A DNA stretch of 64,000 bases from Mesorhizobium sp. 65-26 (lineage in GTDB: Bacteria; Pseudomonadota; Alphaproteobacteria; Rhizobiales; Rhizobiaceae), in NCBI GenBank assembly GCA_001899205.1, contig MKVL01000005.1, positions 245,335 through 309,334 on the forward strand, given 5' to 3'. The translations under genes were made by a program, and so were the position numbers. A model generated the notes under the pieces. It did no database searches, had not been told where the DNA came from, and saw only the letters and a program-made list of their open reading frames with translations. Shown in pieces: positions 54,711 to 62,918 of this stretch (position 1 is its first letter; every line of letters begins with the position of its first letter).

Positions 54711-55433
54711 TCAGATACCCTTGAGATCGCCCGCTGCGACCACCGGTCCGGTCGGTTGCCCCGTCGGCGAACCACCCGCCGGCTCGAGGCTGACAGCGAG
54801 CACCGCGCCCTGAGCGAGCTTCTGCTGAACGGCCGGCGAAACAGCCATATGGGCGGTCTGGCCGGCGGGAATGACGCCCATCGAGACCGGGGCGTTCTTG
54901 CCCTCGATCATCCACAGTTCGAAATCTTTTCCAGCGGCGCGCTGGCCCGACACCAGCGACAAGCCGACCTCGCGGTGCGCGGCATCGTACACGGCAAGAT
55001 ACTTCACGTCGCTGCCATCCGCCGCCAGCGATGCGACCAGTTGCTGGCGAGGCGCCGGCGCGGGCGGATTGACGTAGGGCAGCGCGATGTAGATCGCGAG
55101 TGCCGCTACCGCGACGGCGGCAAGCCCGCGCCAGAAGGCGAGGCTCGACCACAAGCCGGCGCGCCCTTGCTCTGACGCGGTGGTGGTCGAGGCGAAGAGA
55201 CGACGGTCGACCGCCGCCTTGACCGTGGCCGGCGGCTCGACTTCGGCATAGGCGGCAGCCAGCGGCGAGAAATGGACTTCCCAGCCGTCCACCAGCCGCG
55301 CGAAAGCGGGCTCGGCATCGACACGGCGCGCCACGATCTGGCGTTCGTCCGCCGGCAGCACGCCGAGGACGTATTCGGCGGCGATGATGTCGTCGCCTCC
55401 GCGTTCCGCTCCCGTGTCCTCAGCCAGTGTCAT
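54711..55433 (-). CDS. RskA-type anti-sigma factor
   Basis: 240 residues. N-terminal cytosolic part (about 1-98; AAEYVLGVLPADERQIVARR as in RskA/ChrR-type anti-sigma domains) binds the sigma factor. One TM helix at about 103-121 (RGLAAVAVAALAIYIALPYV), then the periplasmic anti-sigma-K domain with FELWMIEGKNAPVSMGVIPA. Starts within the sigma gene's stop (ATGA), so sigma and anti-sigma are coupled. In Mycobacterium, RskA holds SigK until regulated proteolysis. Confidence 0.92.
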   Translation of the reverse strand: MTLAEDTGAERGGDDIIAAEYVLGVLPADERQIVARRVDAEPAFARLVDGWEVHFSPLAAAYAEVEPPATVKAAVDRRLFASTTTASEQGRAGLWSSLAFWRGLAAVAVAALAIYIALPYVNPPAPAPRQQLVASLAADGSDVKYLAVYDAAHREVGLSLVSGQRAAGKDFELWMIEGKNAPVSMGVIPAGQTAHMAVSPAVQQKLAQGAVLAVSLEPAGGSPTGQPTGPVVAAGDLKGI

Positions 55434-55969
55434 CTTTCCAGGCACTCTCGCAATTTAAGCAGGCTGCGGCGCAGCCATGTACGCATCGTGTTGAGCGGAA
55501 CGCCATGGCGTTCCGCGAGTTCGGCATAGCTCTCGCCGTTGAGATAGGCGCCCCGCACGGCCGCCGCGCGATCCTGCTCGAGTTCCTCAAGACAGTGATG
55601 GATACGCTCGGATTCGTCGCCCGCGACCGCCATGGCTTCGGGCCCCGGAGCGGGGTCGGCCACCTCGAGCGCGGCGTCGATGTCGGCTGTCGGCTTCCGG
55701 CGTGCCCTGATGCGATCGATCGCATGGTTGCGCGCGATCGCCACCAGCCAGGAAATCGGACTGAGGTCCGACACGGCAAAGCGATCGGCCTTCGTCCAGA
55801 TCTTGACGAAGACTTCCTGCAGCGCTTCTTCCGCATCTCCCCGGTCATTCAAGACACGCAGGCAGACGCCGAAAAGTTTCGCGCTGGTCTGCCGGTAGAG
55901 CAGATCGAACGCGGCCCGGTCCTTCATCGAGGTCCGGACGATCAGCTTGCTGATGTCCTGCGGCGCCAT
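55430..55969 (-). CDS. ECF sigma-70 family sigma factor (SigK-like)
   Basis: 179 residues. Region 2: FDLLYRQTSAKLFGVCLRVL, DAEEALQEVFVKIW and AIARNHAIDRIRARR. Region 4: AYLNGESYAELAERHGVPLN then TMRTWLRRSLLKLRECL. Directs RNA polymerase to stress promoters. With the RskA-type anti-sigma and the adjacent fasciclin gene, the arrangement resembles the sigK-rskA and mpt70/mpt83 region of Mycobacterium. I did not find the GAAACT-CGT motif in front of this gene, so autoregulation is unproven. Confidence 0.94.
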   Translation of the reverse strand: MAPQDISKLIVRTSMKDRAAFDLLYRQTSAKLFGVCLRVLNDRGDAEEALQEVFVKIWTKADRFAVSDLSPISWLVAIARNHAIDRIRARRKPTADIDAALEVADPAPGPEAMAVAGDESERIHHCLEELEQDRAAAVRGAYLNGESYAELAERHGVPLNTMRTWLRRSLLKLRECLER

Positions 55970-56135
55970 GCGGGCAAATTAGAAGATCGCGATGTTTTTG
56001 CAATGGGATGGATGCGGCCATTGCGTGAACGCGCGGGGAGAGCTCCAAAGTGCTCGCTCCCGATCGCATTTGCCACGCCAGCTTTCCACCTGGCTGAAAA
56101 ATACTCTACCTTGGCGCCCGGTCGGGAGGACAGGC

Positions 56136-57632
56136 ATGTCGGTCGAACGGATTCTTTGGCAGCAGGACGCAACCGGGCTTGCCGCGATGGTGCGCAACGG
56201 CGAGGTTTCCCCGCAAGAACTGACCGAGGCGGCGATCGCCCGCGCCCAGGCCACCCGATCCGACATCAACGCCATCGCCGAGCCGCTTTTCGACGCCGCG
56301 CGCGAACGGGCAAGGACGGTCGACCGCGCCTTGCCGCTGGCCGGCGTGCCCTTCGCGATCAAGGATCTCGGCATCGCCATCAAGGGCGTGCCGTCGCATG
56401 GCGGCAGCCGCATTCCCGCCTGGGTGCCCAGCGTCAATTCCGTACTGACCGATCGCTACCTGGCGGCCGGGCTGATCCCGATCGCCACCAGCACCTCGCC
56501 CGAGCACGGGCTGCGGCTGATGACGGAATCGGCCGCCTTCGGCATCACCCGCAGTCCCTGGAACACCGGCCACACGACGGGCGGCTCGTCCGGGGGCGCG
56601 GCGGCGCTGGTGGCGGTGGGGGTGGTGCCCGTGGCGCACGCCTCCGATGGCGGCGGCTCGATCCGCGTGCCCTCGGCCTGCAGCGGTCTGGTGGGCTTGA
56701 AGACCTCGCGCGGCCGCACGCCATTGACGCCGCTGGTGAGCGAAAGCTGGTACGGCATGGTGGTCGACCACGTCGTCTCGCGCTCGGTGCGCGACACCGC
56801 GCTGCTGCTCGATCTCACCCATGGGCCGGACGCGCTCGCGCCCTATGACGCGCGGCCGCCAAAGGGGTCTTTCGCCGCAGCGGCGGCGCGCGACCCCGGC
56901 CGGCTGACGCTCGCCGTCTACAGGGGTTCACCCCTCGGCCTGCCGATCTCGGCCGATACGCTTGCCGCGCTGGACACCGCCGTCGCGCTGGCGCGGGAAG
57001 GCGGCCATACGGTGGAGGAAATCGACCTGCCCTATATCGGCCGCGACTTCGTCGCCGATTTCTGCAGGACGGTCGCCTCGGCCGTCGCCGGCACGATGCG
57101 CGCCGAGGCGCTGCGGCTCGGTCGCTCCGTTTCCGCCGATATCGAGCGCTCCACCCGCGTGCTCAAGCGACTCGGCGAACTGCTCTCGGCCGGCGAGGTC
57201 TATGCCGGCGTACAGCGCTTGCACACGACATCGCGCCGGCTGATCAGCGAGACCGCCCGCTTCGACGCGGTGCTGATGCCGATCATCGCCCACCCGCCGC
57301 TTGCCTGCGGCGCCATGAACCCGAAGGGCGTCGACGAACTGATCGAGAACCTGCTCGACAAGCTGCATCTGACGAGGCTGCTGAAGGTCGAGGCGCTGTT
57401 CGGCCAGTTGATGGACAAGAGCCTGTGGTTCACCCACTGGCCGGCAATCCAGAACGTCTCGGGGCAGCCCTCGATCGCGCTGCCGGTGCATGTGACCGCG
57501 GCCGGCCTGCCGCTTGGCATCCAGGCGGCCGGCCGGCCGGGCGACGAGGAGACGCTGCTGTCCTTCGCGGCGCAGATGGAAAGGATCTCCGGCTGGCCGG
57601 GCAGGCGGGCGCCGCTGAAGATGCCGTCGTGA
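56136..57632 (+). CDS. Amidase-signature family hydrolase
   Basis: 498 residues. Ser-cisSer-Lys triad: Lys76 in FAIKDLGIAIKG, cis-Ser151 in TGGSSGGAAA and nucleophile Ser175 in ASDGGGSIRVP. Cleaves an amide to acid and ammonia or amine in the cytosol. ATG 56136 has GGGAGGA upstream; the frame extends further but without a ribosome site. Divergent from the ECF sigma operon and separate from argB. Substrate unknown. Confidence 0.93.
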   Translation: MSVERILWQQDATGLAAMVRNGEVSPQELTEAAIARAQATRSDINAIAEPLFDAARERARTVDRALPLAGVPFAIKDLGIAIKGVPSHGGSRIPAWVPSVNSVLTDRYLAAGLIPIATSTSPEHGLRLMTESAAFGITRSPWNTGHTTGGSSGGAAALVAVGVVPVAHASDGGGSIRVPSACSGLVGLKTSRGRTPLTPLVSESWYGMVVDHVVSRSVRDTALLLDLTHGPDALAPYDARPPKGSFAAAAARDPGRLTLAVYRGSPLGLPISADTLAALDTAVALAREGGHTVEEIDLPYIGRDFVADFCRTVASAVAGTMRAEALRLGRSVSADIERSTRVLKRLGELLSAGEVYAGVQRLHTTSRRLISETARFDAVLMPIIAHPPLACGAMNPKGVDELIENLLDKLHLTRLLKVEALFGQLMDKSLWFTHWPAIQNVSGQPSIALPVHVTAAGLPLGIQAAGRPGDEETLLSFAAQMERISGWPGRRAPLKMPS

Positions 57633-57825
57633 TGACGAGCGTGTGAGACGCGTGAATATGACAGCAAAGCCATTTGCGGCCCGCGTCAATTCCCGCTAAG
57701 ACGCCGCCGTCTTTTACGTTGCACGTCGCTCCGGAGACCCGACGGTTTCGAGCGGCTTGCAAGAGCCAACTCGAAGCGCGCGGCGTTCCGGCCAGGACGC
57801 GCTTCCGAAGCCGGGAGCCATGCCT

Positions 57826-58713
57826 ATGACGGACGCCACCGCCGAGATGCAGGCCGCCCTGCTTTCCAGGGCGCTGCCCTACATGCAGCGCTACGAACAC
57901 AAGACGGTCGTGGTGAAATATGGCGGCCACGCCATGGGCGACACCGAGCTCGGCCGAGCTTTCGCCCGCGACATCGCGCTGCTCAAGCAGTCCGGCGTCA
58001 ACCCGATCGTGGTCCATGGCGGCGGTCCGCAGATCGGCGCCATGCTTTCCAAGATGGGCATCGAATCCAAGTTCGAGGGCGGCCTGCGCGTCACCGACCA
58101 GAAGACGGTCGAGATCGTCGAGATGGTGCTGGCCGGCTCGATCAACAAGGAGATCGTGGCGCTGATCAACGCCGAGGGTGAATGGGCGATCGGCCTGTGC
58201 GGCAAGGACGGCAACATGGTGTTCGCCGAAAAGGCGCGCAAGACCATGATCGACCCCGACTCCAACATCGAGCGCGTGCTCGATCTCGGCTTCGTCGGCG
58301 AGCCTGTCGAGGTCGACCGCACGCTGCTCGACCTGCTCGCGCGCTCCGAGATGATCCCGGTGCTGGCGCCGGTCGCGCCGGGCCGCGACGGCCATACCTA
58401 CAACATCAATGCAGATACGTTTGCGGGCGCCATCGCGGGTGCATGCCGCGCCTCGCGCCTGCTGTTCCTCACCGACGTGCCGGGCGTGCTCGACAAGGAC
58501 AAGAAGCTGATCGACGAGTTGACGGTCGCCGAGGCGAAAGCGCTGATCAAGGACGGCACGGTGTCCGGCGGCATGATCCCGAAGGTCGAGACCTGCATCG
58601 AGGCGATCGAGCGCGGCGTCGAGGGTGTCGTCATCCTCAACGGCAAGACACCGCACTCGGTGCTGCTTGAGCTGTTCACCGAGCACGGCGCCGGGACGCT
58701 GATCGTTCCCTGA
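57826..58713 (+). CDS. argB: Acetylglutamate kinase
   Basis: 295 residues, usual alphaproteobacterial length. Amino-acid-kinase fold: [20 protein letters not shown] and the C-terminal [15 protein letters not shown]. Phosphorylates N-acetylglutamate in arginine synthesis. ATG 57826 is preferred (GGGAG 8 nt upstream) over the in-frame ATGs at 57757 and 57820. In many Rhizobiales it directly follows engB (from memory); here it is some 23 kb away. Its stop is 6 nt from the convergent radical-SAM stop. Confidence 0.97.
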   Translation: MTDATAEMQAALLSRALPYMQRYEHKTVVVKYGGHAMGDTELGRAFARDIALLKQSGVNPIVVHGGGPQIGAMLSKMGIESKFEGGLRVTDQKTVEIVEMVLAGSINKEIVALINAEGEWAIGLCGKDGNMVFAEKARKTMIDPDSNIERVLDLGFVGEPVEVDRTLLDLLARSEMIPVLAPVAPGRDGHTYNINADTFAGAIAGACRASRLLFLTDVPGVLDKDKKLIDELTVAEAKALIKDGTVSGGMIPKVETCIEAIERGVEGVVILNGKTPHSVLLELFTEHGAGTLIVP

Positions 58714-58719
58714 TAGTCG

Positions 58720-60276
58720 TCAGCCGGCTAATCTTCCCTCAGGCGCGTGCGGCGGAACGGGCACGCGCGGCCTGACAACCCGCGCGGCGATCATCGATTC
58801 TTCCTCGGCATCTTGCGGCGCGCCCCAGAACTTGGCGAGCGTCGGTCCGTCGCTCACGCGGTTGTCGCTGGTGAGAAAGCCCCAGACCTCGCGGAACCAG
58901 ACGCGGCGCCCCATCTTCGTGTACCAGCGCATCGAATGGCGCTGCTCGGGATCGGGATGAAACAGGATGCGCGCCAGCGCCTTCGGCCTCGATTGCACGG
59001 CGATTTCGATCAGCTTCACGGCGAAGAACAGCATCCAGGGCTGCAGCCGGGTCATCGCCAGCACCTGGTGCTTGTAGTCCCAGAGCCGCACGTCGCGCTG
59101 GATCACCTTGCGGTCGCTCGCCATGCGAAAGAACGGCGTCCAGCGATGCGGCGTCACGTAGAGCGCCTGGATCTGGTCGGGATCATAGGCGATGAGTTGG
59201 CGAAAGCCGCGCCAGAGATCGCGCAAGGTTTCGTCCTCGAAGCCGGCGACCCAGGTCGCCATCGACAGAATGCCATGCCGACGCAGCAGCCGGATCGCTT
59301 CGCGATCGGATTTCGTGCTGCCGCCCTTGCGGATCAGCGACAGTGTTTCCTCGTCGGTGTTTTCCATGCCGAGCAGCCAGCGGATGACGCCGGCCCTGCG
59401 GTAAAGATGCAGGATGTCGGCGTCGCGCACGATGTCGTCGGCGCGCGTCGAGCCGACGATCAGCACCGGCACGTTCTCGGCGATCATGGCGTCCAGGAAA
59501 GCGCGCCAGGCCTTCTTCGAGGAGGTCGGATTCTCGTCCGCCAGGTTGATCAGCTCGACGCCGTGCACGCGGTGCAGCCAGGCGATCTCCTTGGCGAACC
59601 TGACCGGGTCGCGGTGGCGCCAACGGGTCCAGAAGCCGCGCTGACCGCAATAGTTGCACAGATGCGGGCAGCCGCGCGAAAACTGCATGACGACCGCGCG
59701 CTTGCCGCCCCAGTAGGAATAGCGGCTGATATCGATCAGTTCCCAGCCGACGCGATAGGCGTCGAGATCCGAAATGGTCGCGGCGGGCTGTGTAGCAAAG
59801 GGACGTCCAAGGTCGTCGCGACAGGCGATGCCGGCCACGCTCGACACCGGTTGGCGCATCTCGACCGCCTCCACCAAGGCGGTCGCGGTCGCTTCGCCCT
59901 CGCCTCGCACGATGAAGTCGAACACATCCGTTTCCGCGAGGATGTCGCGCCAGTGATAGGTCGGGAAGACCCCGCCATAGATGATCAGGGGCGCCGGCGC
60001 CCGCGCCTTGATCATTCGCGCGATCTCCAGCGCGGTCGGATGCGCGGAGGTGGAGCCGGAATGACCGATCAGGACGAAATCGGGATCGTCGCGCAGGGCT
60101 TGCTCGACCAGCGTCGGAAGCGGCATCGGCCCGAACTCGGCGTCGACCAGTCGCACCTGATGGCCGGAATCGAGCAGCGGACCGCCGATCGCCAGCAGGC
60201 CGAGTGGCGGCAGATGATCGTCCGGGACGCGGCTGCCGATGGCCGTATGCGGCGGATTGATCAGGACGATATTCAT
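58720..60276 (-). CDS. B12-binding radical SAM protein, BchE-like
   Basis: 518 residues. N-terminal B12-binding-like Rossmann region (about 1-140: LPPLGLLAIGGPLLDSGHQV). The radical SAM core has the 4Fe-4S cysteines Cys203, Cys207 and Cys210 in RGCPHLCNYC, followed by GQRGFWTRWRHRDP, a text very like the oxygen-independent Mg-protoporphyrin cyclase BchE. No other bacteriochlorophyll genes are in the window, so a different methyl-transfer or cyclisation role is possible. GGAGG lies 6 nt before the ATG. Confidence 0.86.
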   Translation of the reverse strand: MNIVLINPPHTAIGSRVPDDHLPPLGLLAIGGPLLDSGHQVRLVDAEFGPMPLPTLVEQALRDDPDFVLIGHSGSTSAHPTALEIARMIKARAPAPLIIYGGVFPTYHWRDILAETDVFDFIVRGEGEATATALVEAVEMRQPVSSVAGIACRDDLGRPFATQPAATISDLDAYRVGWELIDISRYSYWGGKRAVVMQFSRGCPHLCNYCGQRGFWTRWRHRDPVRFAKEIAWLHRVHGVELINLADENPTSSKKAWRAFLDAMIAENVPVLIVGSTRADDIVRDADILHLYRRAGVIRWLLGMENTDEETLSLIRKGGSTKSDREAIRLLRRHGILSMATWVAGFEDETLRDLWRGFRQLIAYDPDQIQALYVTPHRWTPFFRMASDRKVIQRDVRLWDYKHQVLAMTRLQPWMLFFAVKLIEIAVQSRPKALARILFHPDPEQRHSMRWYTKMGRRVWFREVWGFLTSDNRVSDGPTLAKFWGAPQDAEEESMIAARVVRPRVPVPPHAPEGRLAG

Positions 60277-60394
60277 GGCGGACCTCCGATAATGATGGTC
60301 CGCTCGTCCTAGCCGCCGATCCCGATCCGGGCTGAGGCGTCGTTCAGCAGTTTCGGTGCAGCTTTCCCGTAGAATTGACCCCTGCCGGACCGAC

Positions 60395-60871
60395 TCACCG
60401 CTTCAGATGGGCGAGCGGCACATGCCCGGGCCCCTTGATGTTCTGCAGCACGAGCTGGGTATGCACGTCACGCACGCCGGGAAGCCGCATCAGCCGGTGC
60501 ATGACGAAGTCGTTGAGGTCGTCGACCGACGGCACCATGACATGCATGAGGAAGTCGTGGTCGCCCGTCATGGTCCAGCAGGAAGACACCTCGTCCATGC
60601 GCCGCACGGCATCGATGAAGGTCTCGGGCGAGCCGTCGCTGTGGCTCACCAGGCGCACCTGGATGAACACCTCGACCATGAGGCCGACGGCGCGGCGGCT
60701 GAGCACGGCGGTGAACCCCTTGACGATGCCGGCCGCCTGCAGCGCCTCGAAACGGCGGGCGCAAGGCGTGGTCGACAGGCCGATCTCCTGAGCGAGCTCG
60801 GAGACGGGCTTGCGGCCATCATGCTGCAAAATGTCGAGCATCTTGATCTCGAAGTCGTCAAAGTGAGGCAT
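60395..60871 (-). CDS. Lrp/AsnC family regulator
   Basis: 158 residues. HTH at about 6-55 (DDFEIKMLDILQHDGRKPVS, ELAQEIGLSTTPCARRFEAL), then the RAM ligand-binding domain (VEVFIQVRLVSHSDGSPETF, TMTGDHDFLMHVMVPS). ATG 60871 has GGAG 7 nt upstream. Divergent from phhA; a palindrome overlaps its own ribosome site, so it very likely regulates itself and phenylalanine hydroxylase in response to an aromatic amino acid. Confidence 0.94.
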   Translation of the reverse strand: MPHFDDFEIKMLDILQHDGRKPVSELAQEIGLSTTPCARRFEALQAAGIVKGFTAVLSRRAVGLMVEVFIQVRLVSHSDGSPETFIDAVRRMDEVSSCWTMTGDHDFLMHVMVPSVDDLNDFVMHRLMRLPGVRDVHTQLVLQNIKGPGHVPLAHLKR

Positions 60872-60874
60872 CTT

Positions 60875-60900
60875 CACTCTCCAAATGCATTCTGGGAGTG
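60875..60900. promoter_or_regulatory. Lrp-type palindrome between the Lrp gene and phhA
   Basis: CACTC (60875-60879) and GAGTG (60896-60900) are exactly symmetric about a central TGCA (60886-60889); 10 of 13 paired positions match. It overlaps the Lrp gene's translation start region. Confidence 0.6.
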
Positions 60901-61010
60901 TTTATTACCTCAAATCCCGCATCCGATCCATCATCGAGGCGAATTCCCCTCGGCCAGGCGCGCTAGCATGCCGGCAAGATACGCCATTCATGATTTGCGA
61001 GGAGAAAACC

Positions 61011-61847
61011 ATGACGACGATGAGCGTTGCCGAATATGCCCGCGACTGCGCGGCCCAGGGCCTGCGCGGCGATTATTCGGTGTGCCGAGCCGACTTCACC
61101 GTGGCGCAGGACTACAACTACTCGGCCGACGAACAGGCGGTGTGGCGCACGCTCTGCGACCGCCAGACGAAGCTGACACGGAAGCTTGCCCATCGCTCCT
61201 ATCTCGACGGCGTCGAGAGGCTCGGCCTGCTCGACCGCATTCCTGACTTCGACGACATCAGCGCGCGGCTGGAAAAACTGACCGGCTGGCGGATCGTCGC
61301 CGTGCCCGGGCTCATTCCCGCGGCGCCGTTCTTCGACCATCTGGCCAACCGGCGCTTTCCCGTCACCAACTGGCTGCGCAGCAAGGAAGAGCTCGACTAC
61401 ATCGTCGAGCCGGACATGTTTCACGACTTCTTCGGCCATGTGCCGATCCTGACGCAGCCGGTGTTCGCCGACTTCATGCAGATGTATGGGCAAAAGGCCG
61501 AGGACGTGATCGCGCTGGGCGGCGACGAGATGATCACGCGGCTCTACTGGTACACGGCCGAATACGGCCTGATCCAGGACGCAGGCCAGCCGCTGAAAGC
61601 GTTCGGCGCTGGATTGATGTCGTCCTTCACCGAACTGCAGTTCGCCGTTGAGGGCAAGGACGCGCACCACGTGCCGTTCGACCTCGAGACGGTGATGCGT
61701 ACCGGCTACGAGATCGACAAGTTCCAGCGCGCCTATTTCGTGCTGCCGTCGTTCGACGTGCTGCGCGATGCCTTTCAGCATGCCGATCTCGGCGCGATCG
61801 TCGCGCGCCGCAAGGGCCAGCCGGCGCTGGATCCGGCCACAGTCTAG
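61011..61847 (+). CDS. phhA: Phenylalanine 4-monooxygenase
   Basis: 278 residues, bacterial type. Iron ligands His138, His143 and Glu184 (FHDFFGHVP, YWYTAEYGLI). Converts L-Phe to L-Tyr with tetrahydropterin and O2, the entry to tyrosine catabolism. GAGGAG lies before ATG 61011. No pterin carbinolamine dehydratase (phhB) follows; the next gene is convergent. Probably controlled by the divergent Lrp protein. Confidence 0.97.
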   Translation: MTTMSVAEYARDCAAQGLRGDYSVCRADFTVAQDYNYSADEQAVWRTLCDRQTKLTRKLAHRSYLDGVERLGLLDRIPDFDDISARLEKLTGWRIVAVPGLIPAAPFFDHLANRRFPVTNWLRSKEELDYIVEPDMFHDFFGHVPILTQPVFADFMQMYGQKAEDVIALGGDEMITRLYWYTAEYGLIQDAGQPLKAFGAGLMSSFTELQFAVEGKDAHHVPFDLETVMRTGYEIDKFQRAYFVLPSFDVLRDAFQHADLGAIVARRKGQPALDPATV

Positions 61848-61966
61848 GATCTCATCCCAAGGCGCGACCGCATCCGGGCGGATGCCGGGCGCCAGGATAA
61901 CGGGAGCATGGCGCCGAATGCGGTTCCGGCGCCCTGCTTCAGGGTCGGTTTCGCCCGCCGACCTTC

Positions 61967-62003
61967 AGGACGGTCCGGTCGCTGCGGGCGGCCGGACCGT
62001 CCT
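61967..62003. terminator. 12-bp hairpin between convergent phhA and MarR genes
   Basis: AGGACGGTCCGG (61967-61978) pairs perfectly with CCGGACCGTCCT (61992-62003), 13-nt loop. Without a T-run, it is likely a weak bidirectional terminator. It lies 120 nt past phhA. Confidence 0.5.
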
Positions 62004-62050
62004 GGGTGCGAAGACCGCGACGATCGCTTCCGCCCGCCAGCGATCCGGGA

Positions 62051-62542
62051 TCAGTCAGGGCTTGCCGGTTCGGCCTTCAGCTTCCGAAGCTGCGCGTCCT
62101 GCAGATCGAGCGCGGCATTGATGAAGCGCAGCACAGTGGCCAGCTCGACATCATCGAAGCTCTCGAGAACCTTCTCGCCCTCTTGCGCGATGGCTCCGTA
62201 GTAGCGCGCCGAGAGCTCCCTCGTCAGTTCGGTCGCCTCGATCACGACCTTGCGCCTGTCCTCGAGGCTGCGGGTGCGCGTGACGAGCCCTCGTGCTTCC
62301 AGCCGGTCGATCAGCGCCGTCACGGCGGCCGGTGTCAAACCCGTCGCGGTCGCCACGGCGCCAGCGGATTGCGGGCCGCCATAGAGCAATCCCAGGCAAT
62401 GCCGCTCAGCGGGGATCAACCCCAGCTGTGCCCCGACCGCCTCGTCATAGGCTTGAGTCGCATCCTGCCAGCGCATCACTGCATGCCGCAGCGCCGCCTT
62501 TACGTCGAGCCGGCTTTCGCTTGACGAATTTATTTCGATCAT
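62051..62542 (-). CDS. MarR family regulator (second)
   Basis: 163 residues, winged-helix MarR fold: LIPAERHCLGLLYGGPQSAG, AVATATGLTPAAVTALIDRL and the wing LEDRRKVVIEAT with the DRR motif. Divergent from the 55-residue membrane protein across a perfect palindrome, its likely operator. Ligand unknown. Confidence 0.92.
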   Translation of the reverse strand: MIEINSSSESRLDVKAALRHAVMRWQDATQAYDEAVGAQLGLIPAERHCLGLLYGGPQSAGAVATATGLTPAAVTALIDRLEARGLVTRTRSLEDRRKVVIEATELTRELSARYYGAIAQEGEKVLESFDDVELATVLRFINAALDLQDAQLRKLKAEPASPD

Positions 62543-62564
62543 CTAAATATCATTTTGTCTAACA

Positions 62565-62579
62565 ATACGATTGTCGTAT
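62565..62579. promoter_or_regulatory. MarR operator candidate: ATACGA-N3-TCGTAT
   Basis: Perfect 6-bp inverted repeat, arms 62565-62570 and 62574-62579, midway between the divergent MarR and small membrane-protein genes. Confidence 0.65.
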
Positions 62580-62635
62580 GAATATGCGACCAAGCCCAGG
62601 CCAAGGCAAGGACGAAGTCGCCCAAGGAGCGAGAA

Positions 62636-62803
62636 ATGAGCATGATTGAACAGCGCGCCCCTCACTCGCACGAGGAGGAGTACAAATACGCAAAGCTGGC
62701 GATGGAATGGTATGGCTGGGGTTCTCCCATCGGCCTCGGCATTCTCCTGGTCGCGCTGGCCGCGGCCGCCGTGCTGGTGCGCATCGCCATCTACGGCCTG
62801 TAG
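62636..62803 (+). CDS. 55-residue single-helix membrane protein
   Basis: 55 residues from ATG 62636, with AAGGAG 7 nt upstream (ATG 62642 alternative). A charged N-terminus (EEEYKYAKLAMEWYGWG) is followed by one hydrophobic helix at about 32-54 (GLGILLVALAAAAVLVRIAI). No family recognised; not a typical oxidase or light-harvesting subunit. Controlled by the divergent MarR protein, by position. Possibly a stress-induced membrane peptide. Confidence 0.65.
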   Translation: MSMIEQRAPHSHEEEYKYAKLAMEWYGWGSPIGLGILLVALAAAAVLVRIAIYGL

Positions 62804-62918
62804 GCGGAGCTTCCCGGAAAGGCGCGCCATGGCGGCGCCGGCATGCCTCGTGTACGCCGGTGCCGCCGCTTTTCGAAACGGCGGCACTGCAACCGCCCTC
62901 CACCTTGCCTGAATCGCC

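Noticed and set aside
58720-60276. Start of a photosynthesis gene cluster
   Set aside because: Only the BchE-like gene is present; neighbours are argB, Lrp and phhA.
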